The position numbers and the translations under genes were made by a program. The notes beneath the pieces are model-generated. The model was not told the DNA's origin. It ran no database searches and saw only the letters and a list, made by a program, of their open reading frames with translations. DNA of 64,000 nt from Variovorax sp. PAMC28562. Its GTDB lineage: Bacteria; Pseudomonadota; Gammaproteobacteria; Burkholderiales; Burkholderiaceae_C. Positions 41,954-51,269 of this stretch are shown here, one piece after another. The stretch's first letter is position 1. Each line of letters begins with the position of its first letter. The stretch spans positions 3,173,501 through 3,237,500 of the forward strand of contig NZ_CP060296.1 of the NCBI RefSeq assembly GCF_014303735.1, written 5' to 3'.

Positions 41954-43328
41954 AGAAGACCGGGCACCTGTGGCTGCAACGGCACCGACGCCTGGCGCGC
42001 CAGCCGCCAACACGCCTGTCGCTGCGCCTCCTTCCATCGAAACCCTCGGCTGGTGGGCGCTGCAATTCACGCCGCGTGTCACATGGCTCGACGAAGCGCT
42101 CCTGCTCGAAGTCTCGGCCTGCGAGCGGCTCTGGGGCGGGCAGCAGTCGTTGATGCGCCTGATGACCGCTTGGAACCCGGCGCCCGGCACGCGCATCCAG
42201 AAAGTGCAGGGCGCCAATGGCTTGATCGCGCTGGCACGGCTGCGGCTGTTCGCGCGCGGCCACAAGCCGCCCGTCGATGTGCCGGCCGCCCTGCCGCTCG
42301 GCGCACTCACGGCTGCGCGGGAGCATCTCGACGTGCTGGAGCGCATGGGCTGCCGCACCTGGGGCGACGTGGCGGCGCTGCCGCGCGGCGGTCTTTCGCG
42401 GCGCTTCGGTACGACGCTGCGTGAGACGCTCGACATGGCGTGGGGCTTGCGCCCCGAGAAGCACACGTGGCTTACCTTGCCCGATGTGTTCGACCAGAAG
42501 CTCGAGCTGCCGGCGCTGGCCGAGAACGCGCATGAACTCATGTGGTCGGCCAACCGCTTGTTGTCGGCACTGCAGATCTGGCTGCGCGCGCGTCAGCGCG
42601 GCGTGCTGGCGCTCGAACTCGAATGGACGCTCGATTTGAGGCGCTTCAACGGGGTGAACCTGCCGCCGCATCAGAGCATCACCGTGCGTACCGCCGAGCC
42701 CACGCAAGACATGGCGCATCTGCGCAAACTGATGAGTGAGCGGCTGGCGCTGACCCAGCTCGGTGCGCCTGCGAGCTGGTTGCGCTTGCGCTCGCTCGAC
42801 ACGTCGCCCTGGGCCGGCGCGAGCACGAGCTTCCTGCCTGAAGACAACCGCAAGGGCGACAAGCTGCACGAGTTGGTGGAACGGCTGAGTGCGCGGTTGG
42901 GGGCGCAGCAGGTGCAGGTGCCGGTGGCCGTGGCGGACCATCGACCGGAGGCGATGCAGGCGTGGGGCCCGGCATTGCGGAGGGGGCTTGCTACGGGCCG
43001 TCGCGGGGGGAGCCCCCATCCCTGCCTTCCCCCCAGGGGAGAGGGCGTAAGTACCTTTCCGCCCTGGTTGCTGCGCGAGCCGCTGCGCCTCGAAATACGC
43101 GCCGGGCATCCCTGGTACCACGGGCGGTTGCGGCGGCTGGTCGGGCCGCAGCGGCTCGAAGGCGGGTGGTGGGCCGACGACCACAACGAAGGCGGCGAGC
43201 CGATGGCGCGCGATTATTACGTCGCGGAGAGCCCCGAGGCCGGTCTGGTCTGGGTTTATCGCGAGCGAACTTCCGCCTTGCGCGGAACGAATGAAACGCG
43301 CTGGTTCCTGCAGGGGATCTATGCCTGA
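41922..43328 (+). CDS. imuB: ImuB, catalytically inactive Y-family polymerase homologue
   Basis: ImuB links the beta clamp, ImuA and DnaE2 in the mutasome. The 468-residue chain has a Y-family fold but lacks the catalytic acidic motif: the start MQWIALRWQPEEDR replaces the usual DxDxFF segment. CERLWGGQQSLMRLM, VLERMGCRTWGDVAALPRGGL and LDMAWGLRPEKHTW are the recognisable blocks. Its ATG lies inside imuA and its stop overlaps dnaE2. Residues about 353-376 come from an in-frame GC-rich hairpin repeat (42979-43048) that has no counterpart in the family. Confidence 0.9.
   Translation: MQWIALRWQPEEDRAPVAATAPTPGAPAANTPVAAPPSIETLGWWALQFTPRVTWLDEALLLEVSACERLWGGQQSLMRLMTAWNPAPGTRIQKVQGANGLIALARLRLFARGHKPPVDVPAALPLGALTAAREHLDVLERMGCRTWGDVAALPRGGLSRRFGTTLRETLDMAWGLRPEKHTWLTLPDVFDQKLELPALAENAHELMWSANRLLSALQIWLRARQRGVLALELEWTLDLRRFNGVNLPPHQSITVRTAEPTQDMAHLRKLMSERLALTQLGAPASWLRLRSLDTSPWAGASTSFLPEDNRKGDKLHELVERLSARLGAQQVQVPVAVADHRPEAMQAWGPALRRGLATGRRGGSPHPCLPPRGEGVSTFPPWLLREPLRLEIRAGHPWYHGRLRRLVGPQRLEGGWWADDHNEGGEPMARDYYVAESPEAGLVWVYRERTSALRGTNETRWFLQGIYA
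42979..43048. repeat. GC-rich palindromic (REP-like) element inside imuB
   Basis: The stretch contains a GGGGG...CCCCC hairpin (arms 43005-43009 and 43013-43017) followed by TTCCCCCCAGGGGAGAGGG, a short-hairpin pattern I associate with intergenic repeats of Comamonadaceae. It is translated in frame as a Gly/Arg/Pro-rich loop (RRGGSPHPCLPPRGEG). Codon use here is unlike the surrounding gene. Confidence 0.6.
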
Positions 43329-46300
43329 ACTCAGCGACAAACAGTTGATGGCGCGCCGCCCGGCCAAGCTGCATCCACTGCCACCGAAGCAGCCGAAACA
43401 GCCGAAACAGCCGCCGGAGTTGCCAACGCTGCCCGACTACGCCGAGCTGCATTGCCTCACCAACTTCAGCTTTCAGCGCGGCGCCTCCCGGCCGGAAGAG
43501 CTGGTCATTCAGGCCTACCACCTGGGCTACAAGGCGCTGGCGATCACCGACGAATGCTCGGTCGCCGGCATCGTGCGGGCGCATGTCGCGTTGCGCGACC
43601 ATCCGCAGGCGCTGGACGACTACGAGCATGAGCACGCCGACGAACCACCGCTCACGCGCAACCCCGATTTCCGGCTGCTCTTCGGCAGCGAGTTCGACTT
43701 CGACCGTTTCAAGTTGGTGGCGATTGCGCACGACCTCGAAGGCTGGGGCAACCTCTGTGAATTCATCACCGCAGCGCGCACCACCAGCGCGCCCAAAGGC
43801 GAGTACCGCGTGACATGGCCGAGGCACGGCAGCGATGAAGTTCAGGTCGACCACGAAGACAAGACCGAAAGCGAGGTCGCATCGCTGCAGCACTGCGAAA
43901 TCCTTCTTGCGCCACATCGCACGGTCGACGTCGACGCTTTATCGGCCGACGTCGCGCACGCCCAAACCTTGTTCGGCGGCCACCTCTGGATCGTCGTCGA
44001 ACTGCTCAACGAGATGGACGACGACCTGTGGCTGCTCACGCTCGAGCAGGTCAACCAAGCCACCGGCGTACCGTTGGTCGCGGCTGGCGACGTGCACATG
44101 CACAAGCGGTCGCGCAAGCCGTTGCACGATGTGGTCACTGCAATCCGCGAGGGCAGGAGCGTGGCCGAATGCGGCTTCGCGCTGCAGTCCAATGCCGAGA
44201 GGCATCTGCGCCCACGTTTGCGGCTGGTCGACTTGTACCCGCCGGAACTACTGGCCAACACGCTGGTGGTGATGGACCGCTGCCGCTTCGACCCGGACGA
44301 AATCAAGAAGCACTACGCGTACCCGCTGGAGCTGCTCGGCAACGGCGAGACGCCGGCGCAAACGCTCGCGCGCAAAACTTGGGAAGGCGCGGCAGGACGC
44401 TATCCGCAGGGCGTTCCCGCGTCGGTGAAAAAGCAGATCGAGCACGAACTCGCACTCATCGAGGAGAAGCGATACGAGATGTTCTTTCTCACCGTGGAAG
44501 ACATCGTGCGCTTTGCCAACGAACAAAAAATACTGTGCCAGGGCCGCGGCTCATCTGCCAACTCGGCGGTGTGTTATTGCCTGGGCGTCACCGCCATCAA
44601 CCCGATGGTCGGCCATCTGTTGTTCGAGCGTTTCTTGAGCCGCGAGCGCAACGAGCCGCCCGACATCGACGTCGACTTCGAGCACCAGCGGCGCGAAGAA
44701 GTCATCCAGTACATCTACGAAAAATACGGCCGCGAGCGTGCCGCCATCGCCGCGGTGGTGATCTGTTATCGCTCCCGCAGCGCCTTGCGCGATGTCGGCA
44801 AGGCGATGGGTGTCGACGAGCGGCTGGTCGACGAATTCGCCAAGGACCATTACTGGTTCGACACCACCATCCTCGACCAGCATCTGGCCCAGGCGATGGA
44901 GCGCTCTGGCGTGCGCGAGCCGCCGCGCAAGCTGGCGCAATGGCTCGAGCTCACGAATGAACTCAAGGGTTTTCCGCGCCACCTGAGCCAGCACGTCGGT
45001 GGCTTCGTGCTGACCCACATCAAGCTCACGCGGCTGGTGCCGGTCGAGAAGGCGTCCATGAAAGACCGCTCGATCATCCAGTGGGAAAAAGACGATCTCG
45101 AAGCCATGGGCATGCTCAAGGTCGACGTGCTGGCGCTCGGCATGCTGAGTGCCATCCGGCGCGGCCTCGACTTCACGAACCAGTGGCGTGGCAGCTCGCT
45201 GGAAATGCATCAGATCCCCAACGACGACCCGAAGGTGTTCGACATGATCTGCGCGGCCGACACCGTCGGTGTGTTCCAGATCGAGAGTCGCGCGCAGATG
45301 TCGATGCTGCCGCGCCTGCAGCCGCGTTGCTTCTACGACTTGGTGATCGAGGTGGCGATCGTGCGGCCCGGACCGATCCAGGGCGGCATGGTGCACCCGT
45401 ACCTGAAGAACCGCGAGAAGCTGCGCCGCGGCGAAGAGATCGAATACAAGTATCCCGATCTCAAGAAGGCTCTAGGCCGTACCCTGGGCGTACCGATTTT
45501 TCAGGAGCAGGTGATGCAGATCGCGATGATCGCGGCGCGCTTCACCCCCGACGAAGCCGATGCCTTGCGGCGCGCCATGGCGGCCTGGAAGCACACCGGC
45601 CACATCGAGAAGTTCCAGAACAAACTGATCGACGGCATGGTCGACAACGGCTACGACCGGCCCTTTGCCGAGGCGATCTTCAGTCAGGTCAAAGGCTTCG
45701 GTGAATATGGCTTTCCCGAGAGCCACGCGGCCAGCTTCGCGTTGCTGGTGGCAGTGAGCAGCTGGCTCAAATGCTACGAGCCGGCCTGCTTTCTGGCAGC
45801 CATGCTCGACTCGCAGCCGATGGGTTTTTACTCGGCCTCGCAACTGGTGCAGGACGCGCAGCGCCATGGGGTCGAGGTGCGGCCGGTGGATGTGACGGTG
45901 AGTGAGATGGACAGCACGTTGGAGCCTGTGGTGACGGAGGAGAGCGGTCATCCCGCAAAGCAAGATCATCCAGCAGTGCGGCTGGGCCTGAGCCGCATCG
46001 GCAGTCTCAGCGCAGCCGGTGCCCATCGCCTTCTCCAGGCCCGCGCATTCGCCCCGTTCACCAGCACTGAAGACCTCGCAGTGCGTGCCGACCTCGACGC
46101 GCGCGACATGGCCGCGCTGGCGGCATCCGACTCGTTGATGGCCTTGTCGGGGCATCGCCGCCAGCAGGTATGGGATGCCACGGCGCAGCGTCGCGCGCCG
46201 GCCTTGCTCAAGGGCGTGCCGATCCACGAAACGCCTTTGCTGCTGCCACCCGGCACTGAAGGCGAAGAGATCGTCGGCGACTACGCATCCATGAACCTCA

Positions 46301-46692
46301 CGCTGCGGCGCCATCCGCTGGCGCTGCTGCGGCCCCGCATGGCGCGCCTGAAGTTGCTGAGTGCGGCCGAGCTGCACGACCTGCCGCACGGCCGGGTGGT
46401 GCGTGCCTGTGGCATCGTCACCATGCGGCAGCGTCCGCAAACCGCCAAGGGCACCATCTTCGTCTCGCTCGAAGACGAGACCGGCATCGTCAACGTGATC
46501 GTCTGGAACGACCTGGTCGAAGAACAGCGCGAGCCGTTGTTGAAGTCCAAGCTGCTCGCCGTCAAGGGCGTGTGGCAGCGCGACGTGGCCAGCGGCGGCA
46601 ACGTGCGGCATTTGCTGGCGCAAGGCTTCAAGGACTTGACGCCGTGGCTCGGCCGACTCGCAGGGCAAAACAAAAGCAGAGATTTTCATTGA
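43321..46692 (+). CDS. dnaE2: Error-prone DNA polymerase III alpha-type subunit DnaE2
   Basis: This SOS-induced C-family polymerase copies damaged templates. The 1123-residue protein has a PHP domain near the N-terminus (YAELHCLTNFSFQRGAS, ALAITDECSVAGIVRAH). The catalytic palm includes PPDIDVDFEHQRREEVIQYI. Fingers, helix-hairpin-helix and a C-terminal OB fold follow (RACGIVTMRQRPQTAKGTIF, LEDETGIVNVIVW). The absence of a clamp-binding C-terminal tail and the operon position distinguish it from DnaE1. The ATG at 43321 overlaps the imuB stop and follows AGGGGATCT; a short in-frame ATG lies 30 bases upstream. Confidence 0.94.
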   Translation: MPELSDKQLMARRPAKLHPLPPKQPKQPKQPPELPTLPDYAELHCLTNFSFQRGASRPEELVIQAYHLGYKALAITDECSVAGIVRAHVALRDHPQALDDYEHEHADEPPLTRNPDFRLLFGSEFDFDRFKLVAIAHDLEGWGNLCEFITAARTTSAPKGEYRVTWPRHGSDEVQVDHEDKTESEVASLQHCEILLAPHRTVDVDALSADVAHAQTLFGGHLWIVVELLNEMDDDLWLLTLEQVNQATGVPLVAAGDVHMHKRSRKPLHDVVTAIREGRSVAECGFALQSNAERHLRPRLRLVDLYPPELLANTLVVMDRCRFDPDEIKKHYAYPLELLGNGETPAQTLARKTWEGAAGRYPQGVPASVKKQIEHELALIEEKRYEMFFLTVEDIVRFANEQKILCQGRGSSANSAVCYCLGVTAINPMVGHLLFERFLSRERNEPPDIDVDFEHQRREEVIQYIYEKYGRERAAIAAVVICYRSRSALRDVGKAMGVDERLVDEFAKDHYWFDTTILDQHLAQAMERSGVREPPRKLAQWLELTNELKGFPRHLSQHVGGFVLTHIKLTRLVPVEKASMKDRSIIQWEKDDLEAMGMLKVDVLALGMLSAIRRGLDFTNQWRGSSLEMHQIPNDDPKVFDMICAADTVGVFQIESRAQMSMLPRLQPRCFYDLVIEVAIVRPGPIQGGMVHPYLKNREKLRRGEEIEYKYPDLKKALGRTLGVPIFQEQVMQIAMIAARFTPDEADALRRAMAAWKHTGHIEKFQNKLIDGMVDNGYDRPFAEAIFSQVKGFGEYGFPESHAASFALLVAVSSWLKCYEPACFLAAMLDSQPMGFYSASQLVQDAQRHGVEVRPVDVTVSEMDSTLEPVVTEESGHPAKQDHPAVRLGLSRIGSLSAAGAHRLLQARAFAPFTSTEDLAVRADLDARDMAALAASDSLMALSGHRRQQVWDATAQRRAPALLKGVPIHETPLLLPPGTEGEEIVGDYASMNLTLRRHPLALLRPRMARLKLLSAAELHDLPHGRVVRACGIVTMRQRPQTAKGTIFVSLEDETGIVNVIVWNDLVEEQREPLLKSKLLAVKGVWQRDVASGGNVRHLLAQGFKDLTPWLGRLAGQNKSRDFH

Positions 46693-46718
46693 CCAATCAA
46701 CGCCATTCATCTCGCACC

Positions 46719-47513
46719 ATGCTGGCCGAATCCATCGCTCACGAAGTACCTGTCGACTCGCTTCCGGGCGACATCGTGCTTAGCCGCATCCACGCGCGTC
46801 GCTTGCGCGATGTGTACCGATCTTCCGGGTGGCCGTGTTGCGATGCGATCGAGGTCGATCTGCTCGCTGCGGGTTTGCTGGAGCGGGTGCGGTCGGCGCT
46901 GGGGCATGAAACCTTGCGCGTCACCGACGGCGGCATCGCGCACATCGCCGCATCGCTCGTCGTCAACCGCGCGGCGTTGTCGGCGCACGAGGCACTGGTC
47001 GAACGTGTGTCGCGCGAGATGACGCGCGCTGGCCGCATCGCCTGGCGCAACCTGAGTTTGCGTGCACGGCTGGCGGGCACCAACGAAGGCGATCCGCATC
47101 GCTGGTGCATCGCGCGGCCCGATGTTTTTTCGATCCGCAACACCAGCGTCGAGGCGTATGCGCAGCCGATCGTTCACGAAATCAAGGTGCGCCGCCCCGA
47201 CCTTCTGTCGGACCTGAAGAAGCCCGACAAGCGCGCCGCCTACCTCGATCTGGGTGGCGAGTGCTGGTACGTTTTGGGCTGCGACGCGCGCGGGCGGCCG
47301 ATCGGTTCTGCCGACGAAATCCCTGTCGAATGCGGCGTGCTGATGCTTGAAAACGATCGGCTCGTGGTGGCGCGTGCGGTGGTGCATCGCTCGCAGGCCC
47401 GCATGCCGTTCGCAGTCTGGATGGCGCTGGCCAAGGCGCAGCCGGTTCCGGGCTTCGAAGAAGATCTCCAGGTTCCGCTGACCGACTGCGCAACGCTGCC
47501 TTCGGTCGGTTGA
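46719..47513 (+). CDS. MmcB-like PD-(D/E)XK nuclease-fold protein
   Basis: This protein of 264 residues has a winged-helix-like N-half (GDIVLSRIHARRLRDVY, IEVDLLAAGLLERV) and a C-half with a restriction-endonuclease-like signature. D135 (RPDVFSI) is followed by E154-x-K156 (VHEIKVRRPDLLSDLKKPDK) and ECWYVLG. The same segment recalls MmcB, an alphaproteobacterial DNA-repair family seen near imuB/dnaE2-type genes. It follows dnaE2 by 26 bases and precedes a helicase by 18, so it is very likely part of the SOS operon. Nuclease activity is predicted from the fold only. Confidence 0.75.
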   Translation: MLAESIAHEVPVDSLPGDIVLSRIHARRLRDVYRSSGWPCCDAIEVDLLAAGLLERVRSALGHETLRVTDGGIAHIAASLVVNRAALSAHEALVERVSREMTRAGRIAWRNLSLRARLAGTNEGDPHRWCIARPDVFSIRNTSVEAYAQPIVHEIKVRRPDLLSDLKKPDKRAAYLDLGGECWYVLGCDARGRPIGSADEIPVECGVLMLENDRLVVARAVVHRSQARMPFAVWMALAKAQPVPGFEEDLQVPLTDCATLPSVG

Positions 47514-47531
47514 CCAAGGCCTGTTGCTTGC

Positions 47532-49859
47532 ATGGCGCTCCTGTCCGACTCCCTCCCTGCTGACGTGGCGGCGCCGCCACGTCCGGCGCTCGAGCTCACG
47601 GTGTCCGTCAAGTCGCTGTGCGCCTTCGCCGCCAAGGCCGGCGATCTCGACTTGCGCTTCGCACCCGCACCCAGCGCGCAGGAAGGCATCGCCGGCCATC
47701 ACCTCGTTCAATCACGGCGCGGGCCGGGGTTCCAGGGCGAGGTTTCGCTGTCTTCGAGCTTCGGCGGCCTGCGGGTGCGGGGTCGTGCCGATGGCTTCGA
47801 TGCCGAGTTGGGCCGTGTCGAAGAGATCAAGACGTTTCGCGGGGAGTTCGACGCGATCAAGGGCAATCACCGCGCGTTGCATTGGGCCCAGGCCCGCACC
47901 TATGCCGCAATGCTGTGCGAGAAGCACGCGCTGGCCCACATCACGGTCGCGCTGGTCTACCTCGACATCCATAGCGGCGACGAAACCGTGCTTGAAGAAC
48001 AGCGCACGCGCGCCGATCTGCAAGTTGAATTCGAGGCGCTTTGCAGTCGCTTCATGGCATGGGCGTGGCAGGAGTCTTTGCATCGCGCTGCGCTGGCGCG
48101 TGACCTGTCGTCTCTCGCGTTTCCGCACGCCGGCTTTCGACCCGGTCAGCGTGAACTGGCAGAAGGCGTCTACCGCGCCGCCGCGGCCGAGCGTTGCCTG
48201 ATCGCGCAAGCACCGACCGGTATCGGCAAGACGATTGCCACGCTCTTTCCCTTGCTGAAAGGCTGGACCGCGCATCGCACCGACAAGCTGTTCTTCCTGA
48301 CCGCGAAGACCTCCGGCCGTGCCGTGGCGCTCGAGTCGCTGCGCGTGCTGCGCAAAGACTGCTCCACGTTGCGGGTGCTCGAACTCGCCGCGCGAGAGAA
48401 GGTCTGCGAGTTTCCGGGCCGCGCATGCAACGGCGATGCGTGCCCCTTGGCGGCCGGCTTCTACGACCGCTTGCCGGCAGCACGCAGCGAGGCGGTAGGG
48501 CAGTCAATGCTGAACCGCGAAACGGTACGCAACGTCGCGTCGGCGCACCGGGTGTGCCCGTACTTTCTGGCGCAGGAACTGGTGCGTTGGAGCGATGTCG
48601 TGGTCGCCGACTACAACTATTACTTCGATGGCAGCGCGTTCTTGTACGCGCTGATGGTCGATGAAGAATGGCGCGCCGCGGTCCTGGTCGACGAGGCACA
48701 CAACCTGATAGAGCGGGCGCGCAGCATGTACTCGTCCGAGCTCGACAGCGCCGCGCTCGCCGTTGCGCTGCGCGTGGCACCGCGTCACATCAAGCAGGCG
48801 CTCGACAAGCTGGAGCGAGAGTGGGATTCGCTGCAGCTTGCGCAGCGCGGCGCGACGCCATCCGCCTTCACTCCTTACGCCATCCGCGACCAGATTCCAG
48901 AACGCCTGCATCGCGCGCTACAGGAAGCCATCGGCGCCATGTCCGACCACTTCGCGGATCACCCGGCCGAGGCCAACGGCCCGATGCAGCCGTTCTTCTT
49001 CGACATGCTTCGCTTCGTGCGTCTGTCTGATGAGTTCGGCGAGCACTCGGTACTTGAAAGCACGATCGATGCACATCCTGACGGCCCCTGCGGTTTCGCG
49101 ATCCGCAACCTGATCCCGGCTTATTTCCTGAAGCCGCGCTTCGAGCGCGCACTGTCGGTCACTTGCTTTTCCGGAACGATCGCGCCTTTCGCGTTCTATC
49201 GCGATGCACTCGGCATGCCGCAAGGCACCGCGCATCTGGACGTCGGCTCGCCGTTTCAAACGCACCAGCTCACGGTGCGCGTGGCAATGCAGATCTCGAC
49301 GCGCTACCGTGACCGCGATCGATCGCTGGAGCGGCTGACGAAGATCATCGCGGCGCAGTACCAGCAACGACCCGGCAACTACCTGGCTTTCTTCAGCAGC
49401 TTCGACTACCTCGACAGTGCGTGCGATGCGATGGCCGCGCGCTATCCCGACGTGCCGATGTGGGCGCAGTCGCGTGGCATGCGGGAGTCTGAGCGCGAAG
49501 CCTTCGTCGCCCGCTTTGTCGCAGGCGGGCAAGGCATCGGCTTTGCTGTGCTGGGTGGCGCTTTCGGTGAGGGAATCGACCTGCCCGGCGAGCGTCTGGT
49601 CGGCGCTTTTATCGCGAGTCTCGGACTGCCGCAGCACAACGAATTGAACGACGTGATGCGCGAGCGGATGCAGGAGCGCTTCGGGCAGGGCTATGAATAC
49701 ACGTACCTTTATCCCGGCCTGCGCAAGGTCGTGCAGGCAGCGGGCCGCGTGATTCGCACCGAGCAGGATGCGGGCGTGCTGTATCTGCTCGACGATCGGT
49801 TCGCGCTGCCCGAGGTGCAGCGCCTGTTGCCGCCGTGGTGGCACATCGAGCTCCACTGA
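47532..49859 (+). CDS. Fusion of a Cas4/RecB-like nuclease domain to an iron-sulfur XPD/DinG-family helicase
   Basis: The 775-residue protein has two parts. Residues about 65-150 show a PD-(D/E)XK nuclease pattern: D87 (GRADGFD), E98-I-K100 and QxxxY at Q120-Y124 (HWAQARTYAAML), as in Cas4 and AddB/RecB. From residue 200 comes a superfamily 2 helicase with Walker A QAPTGIGKT (226-234), four cysteines at 292, 299, 304 and 342 for an Fe-S cluster, DEAH at 387-390, and QAAGRVIR near the end. It would unwind 5'-3' and cleave single-stranded DNA. It lies at the end of the SOS-box operon. Such helicases are sometimes annotated simply as Rad3-related. Confidence 0.85.
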   Translation: MALLSDSLPADVAAPPRPALELTVSVKSLCAFAAKAGDLDLRFAPAPSAQEGIAGHHLVQSRRGPGFQGEVSLSSSFGGLRVRGRADGFDAELGRVEEIKTFRGEFDAIKGNHRALHWAQARTYAAMLCEKHALAHITVALVYLDIHSGDETVLEEQRTRADLQVEFEALCSRFMAWAWQESLHRAALARDLSSLAFPHAGFRPGQRELAEGVYRAAAAERCLIAQAPTGIGKTIATLFPLLKGWTAHRTDKLFFLTAKTSGRAVALESLRVLRKDCSTLRVLELAAREKVCEFPGRACNGDACPLAAGFYDRLPAARSEAVGQSMLNRETVRNVASAHRVCPYFLAQELVRWSDVVVADYNYYFDGSAFLYALMVDEEWRAAVLVDEAHNLIERARSMYSSELDSAALAVALRVAPRHIKQALDKLEREWDSLQLAQRGATPSAFTPYAIRDQIPERLHRALQEAIGAMSDHFADHPAEANGPMQPFFFDMLRFVRLSDEFGEHSVLESTIDAHPDGPCGFAIRNLIPAYFLKPRFERALSVTCFSGTIAPFAFYRDALGMPQGTAHLDVGSPFQTHQLTVRVAMQISTRYRDRDRSLERLTKIIAAQYQQRPGNYLAFFSSFDYLDSACDAMAARYPDVPMWAQSRGMRESEREAFVARFVAGGQGIGFAVLGGAFGEGIDLPGERLVGAFIASLGLPQHNELNDVMRERMQERFGQGYEYTYLYPGLRKVVQAAGRVIRTEQDAGVLYLLDDRFALPEVQRLLPPWWHIELH

Positions 49860-49909
49860 CCGCGAGCGATCGATGTAACCCTGCTTCGCGCAGCGCGACG
49901 GCGCTTGGC

Positions 49910-50107
49910 TCAGCTCACGCCGAGATGCGTTCGCACTTCTTCTGCGGAGGTGCCGACTTCCGCGACTGCAAGACGCAGCGCCTCCTCGGATACGCCGAGC
50001 CGCTGAGTCCATTGCTCGACCGCAGCGATCTGTGTCACATCGACCGCCTGGCCGGAATTTGCCTGGCCGGGATCTGTCGACGCGACAACGTCATCGGACT
50101 GAGTCAT
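49910..50107 (-). CDS. Small DUF3606-type protein
   Basis: This 65-residue protein has an unstructured N-terminal third (MTQSDDVVASTDPGQANSGQ) and a conserved helical part, WTQRLGVSEEALRLAVAEVGTSAEEVRTHLG. The latter is the DUF3606 signature (W-x-LG-S-x2-L-x2-AV-x2-VG). The function of the family is unknown; such proteins are common in stress regulons of Burkholderiales. The ATG at 50107 follows GAAGGAGCAAACC, a good ribosome site. It is convergent with the helicase gene, 50 bases away. Confidence 0.82.
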   Translation of the reverse strand: MTQSDDVVASTDPGQANSGQAVDVTQIAAVEQWTQRLGVSEEALRLAVAEVGTSAEEVRTHLGVS

Positions 50108-50300
50108 GGTTTGCTCCTTCGTTTGAATAGACGCAATCTTCAGTCGCGCGATGCGGCCCCCAGGACAGACGCGTGCCCCGGACCGTGCAGGAAAACGCCC
50201 TCACATCCCAAACGAGTGCTTCAGCCGTTGACCCGTGTAGTCCTGCGCTTCCTTGGCCTTTTGTACTACTGCGGCCATGGCCGGTGCGCCGGCGTGCCGA

Positions 50301-51269
50301 CTAGCGGTAGCCCGCTTCGTTGGGGTTGTGGATGATCCAGATCAGATAGCCACTAGAGAAATCGCCCATGCCGCCACCGGCAAAAATCAGCCGGCCCTGA
50401 CCTTTGTAGGTCATCTCGAAGCGATGACGGTCGGCGCCGAAATAGAACGGAATCCACGCCTTGCCGGTCATGTAGGCGCCTTGGTCGGTCGGCGGGCCAG
50501 CGAGGTCCGTGACCTGTCGCAAGGGCATGCCGATCTGAAGCTTGGTGAACCTGCTGCCGGGCGCCGGGTTGCCGGTGATTTCGCCTTCGTAGTCGTTCAA
50601 GCCCTTGACCGTGCGACCGCTGCCGGCCTCGACCTTGGACGAGTCGGTCACGTTGCCCTTGGCGTCGATGCCGGGCTTGGCGCCGCCGGCGTAGGGCGCC
50701 GCAGCCGCAGCCGCAGCAGCAGGCGCTGGCGCGGCCGCAATCGGCGCGGCGACTGCGGCGACTTCAGGCGCGCAGCGGTCGAGGTCGACGATCTTTTGTT
50801 TGCTTCGGGGCAGATAGCGGTAGTCGCGCACCTTGGCGGTGACGGCGCCGCCCGTGTAGCCGGGCGCGACCGATCGGCACACGAAGAAGGTCTGGTCGGT
50901 GCTGTCGACCGCATACGCGCCTGCAGGCACGTTGTGTCCGGTGGCTTTGACAAGGTCGACGCTGACCGACTTGCCGACCAAGTCCTGCTTCACCTGCTTG
51001 CCGGTGCCTTCACCGATGAGGTCCGACAGCGCTGCGTATTCCATGCCCTCGCGCACTGGCTTCACTGGCGCGGCGCGGGCGGGCGCTTGTGCAACTGCAG
51101 CCTGCGCAGTCGATGCAGGCGCGTTGGCAGGTGCCGACGAGCGCGTGCCGCAACCGGCGCAGAGTGCCAGGATGGCGGCGGCCACGGTCATCGCCGACAT
51201 GGATGAAGTGGTCGAAGCGTTCGGGGCGGTCAAGGGGGCAAGAGGCCGGGTCGTCGGAGTCACAGTCAT
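50301..51269 (-). CDS. Exported Ala/Pro-rich protein of unknown function
   Basis: This protein of 322 residues (ATG 51269) has a hydrophobic export signal at about residues 26-42 (MTVAAAILALCAGCG), with two cysteines near the cleavage site. It resembles a lipoprotein signal, but the lipobox is not canonical. An Ala-rich spacer runs to about residue 70. A domain with FFVCRSVAPGYTGGAV, YRYLPRSKQKIVDLDRCAP and an Ala linker follows. The C-terminal part has QIGMPLRQVTDLAGPP and FYFGADRHRFEMTYKGQGRL, a short beta-rich region similar to BamE/SmpA-like folds. An in-frame ATG at 51200 is an alternative start. Function is unknown. Confidence 0.7.
   Translation of the reverse strand: MTVTPTTRPLAPLTAPNASTTSSMSAMTVAAAILALCAGCGTRSSAPANAPASTAQAAVAQAPARAAPVKPVREGMEYAALSDLIGEGTGKQVKQDLVGKSVSVDLVKATGHNVPAGAYAVDSTDQTFFVCRSVAPGYTGGAVTAKVRDYRYLPRSKQKIVDLDRCAPEVAAVAAPIAAAPAPAAAAAAAAPYAGGAKPGIDAKGNVTDSSKVEAGSGRTVKGLNDYEGEITGNPAPGSRFTKLQIGMPLRQVTDLAGPPTDQGAYMTGKAWIPFYFGADRHRFEMTYKGQGRLIFAGGGMGDFSSGYLIWIIHNPNEAGYR

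Noticed and set aside
50201..50278. A 25-codon reverse frame (MAAVVQKAKEAQDYTGQRLK...)
   Set aside because: It has no clear ribosome site and no homologue I recognise; it is too short to support.
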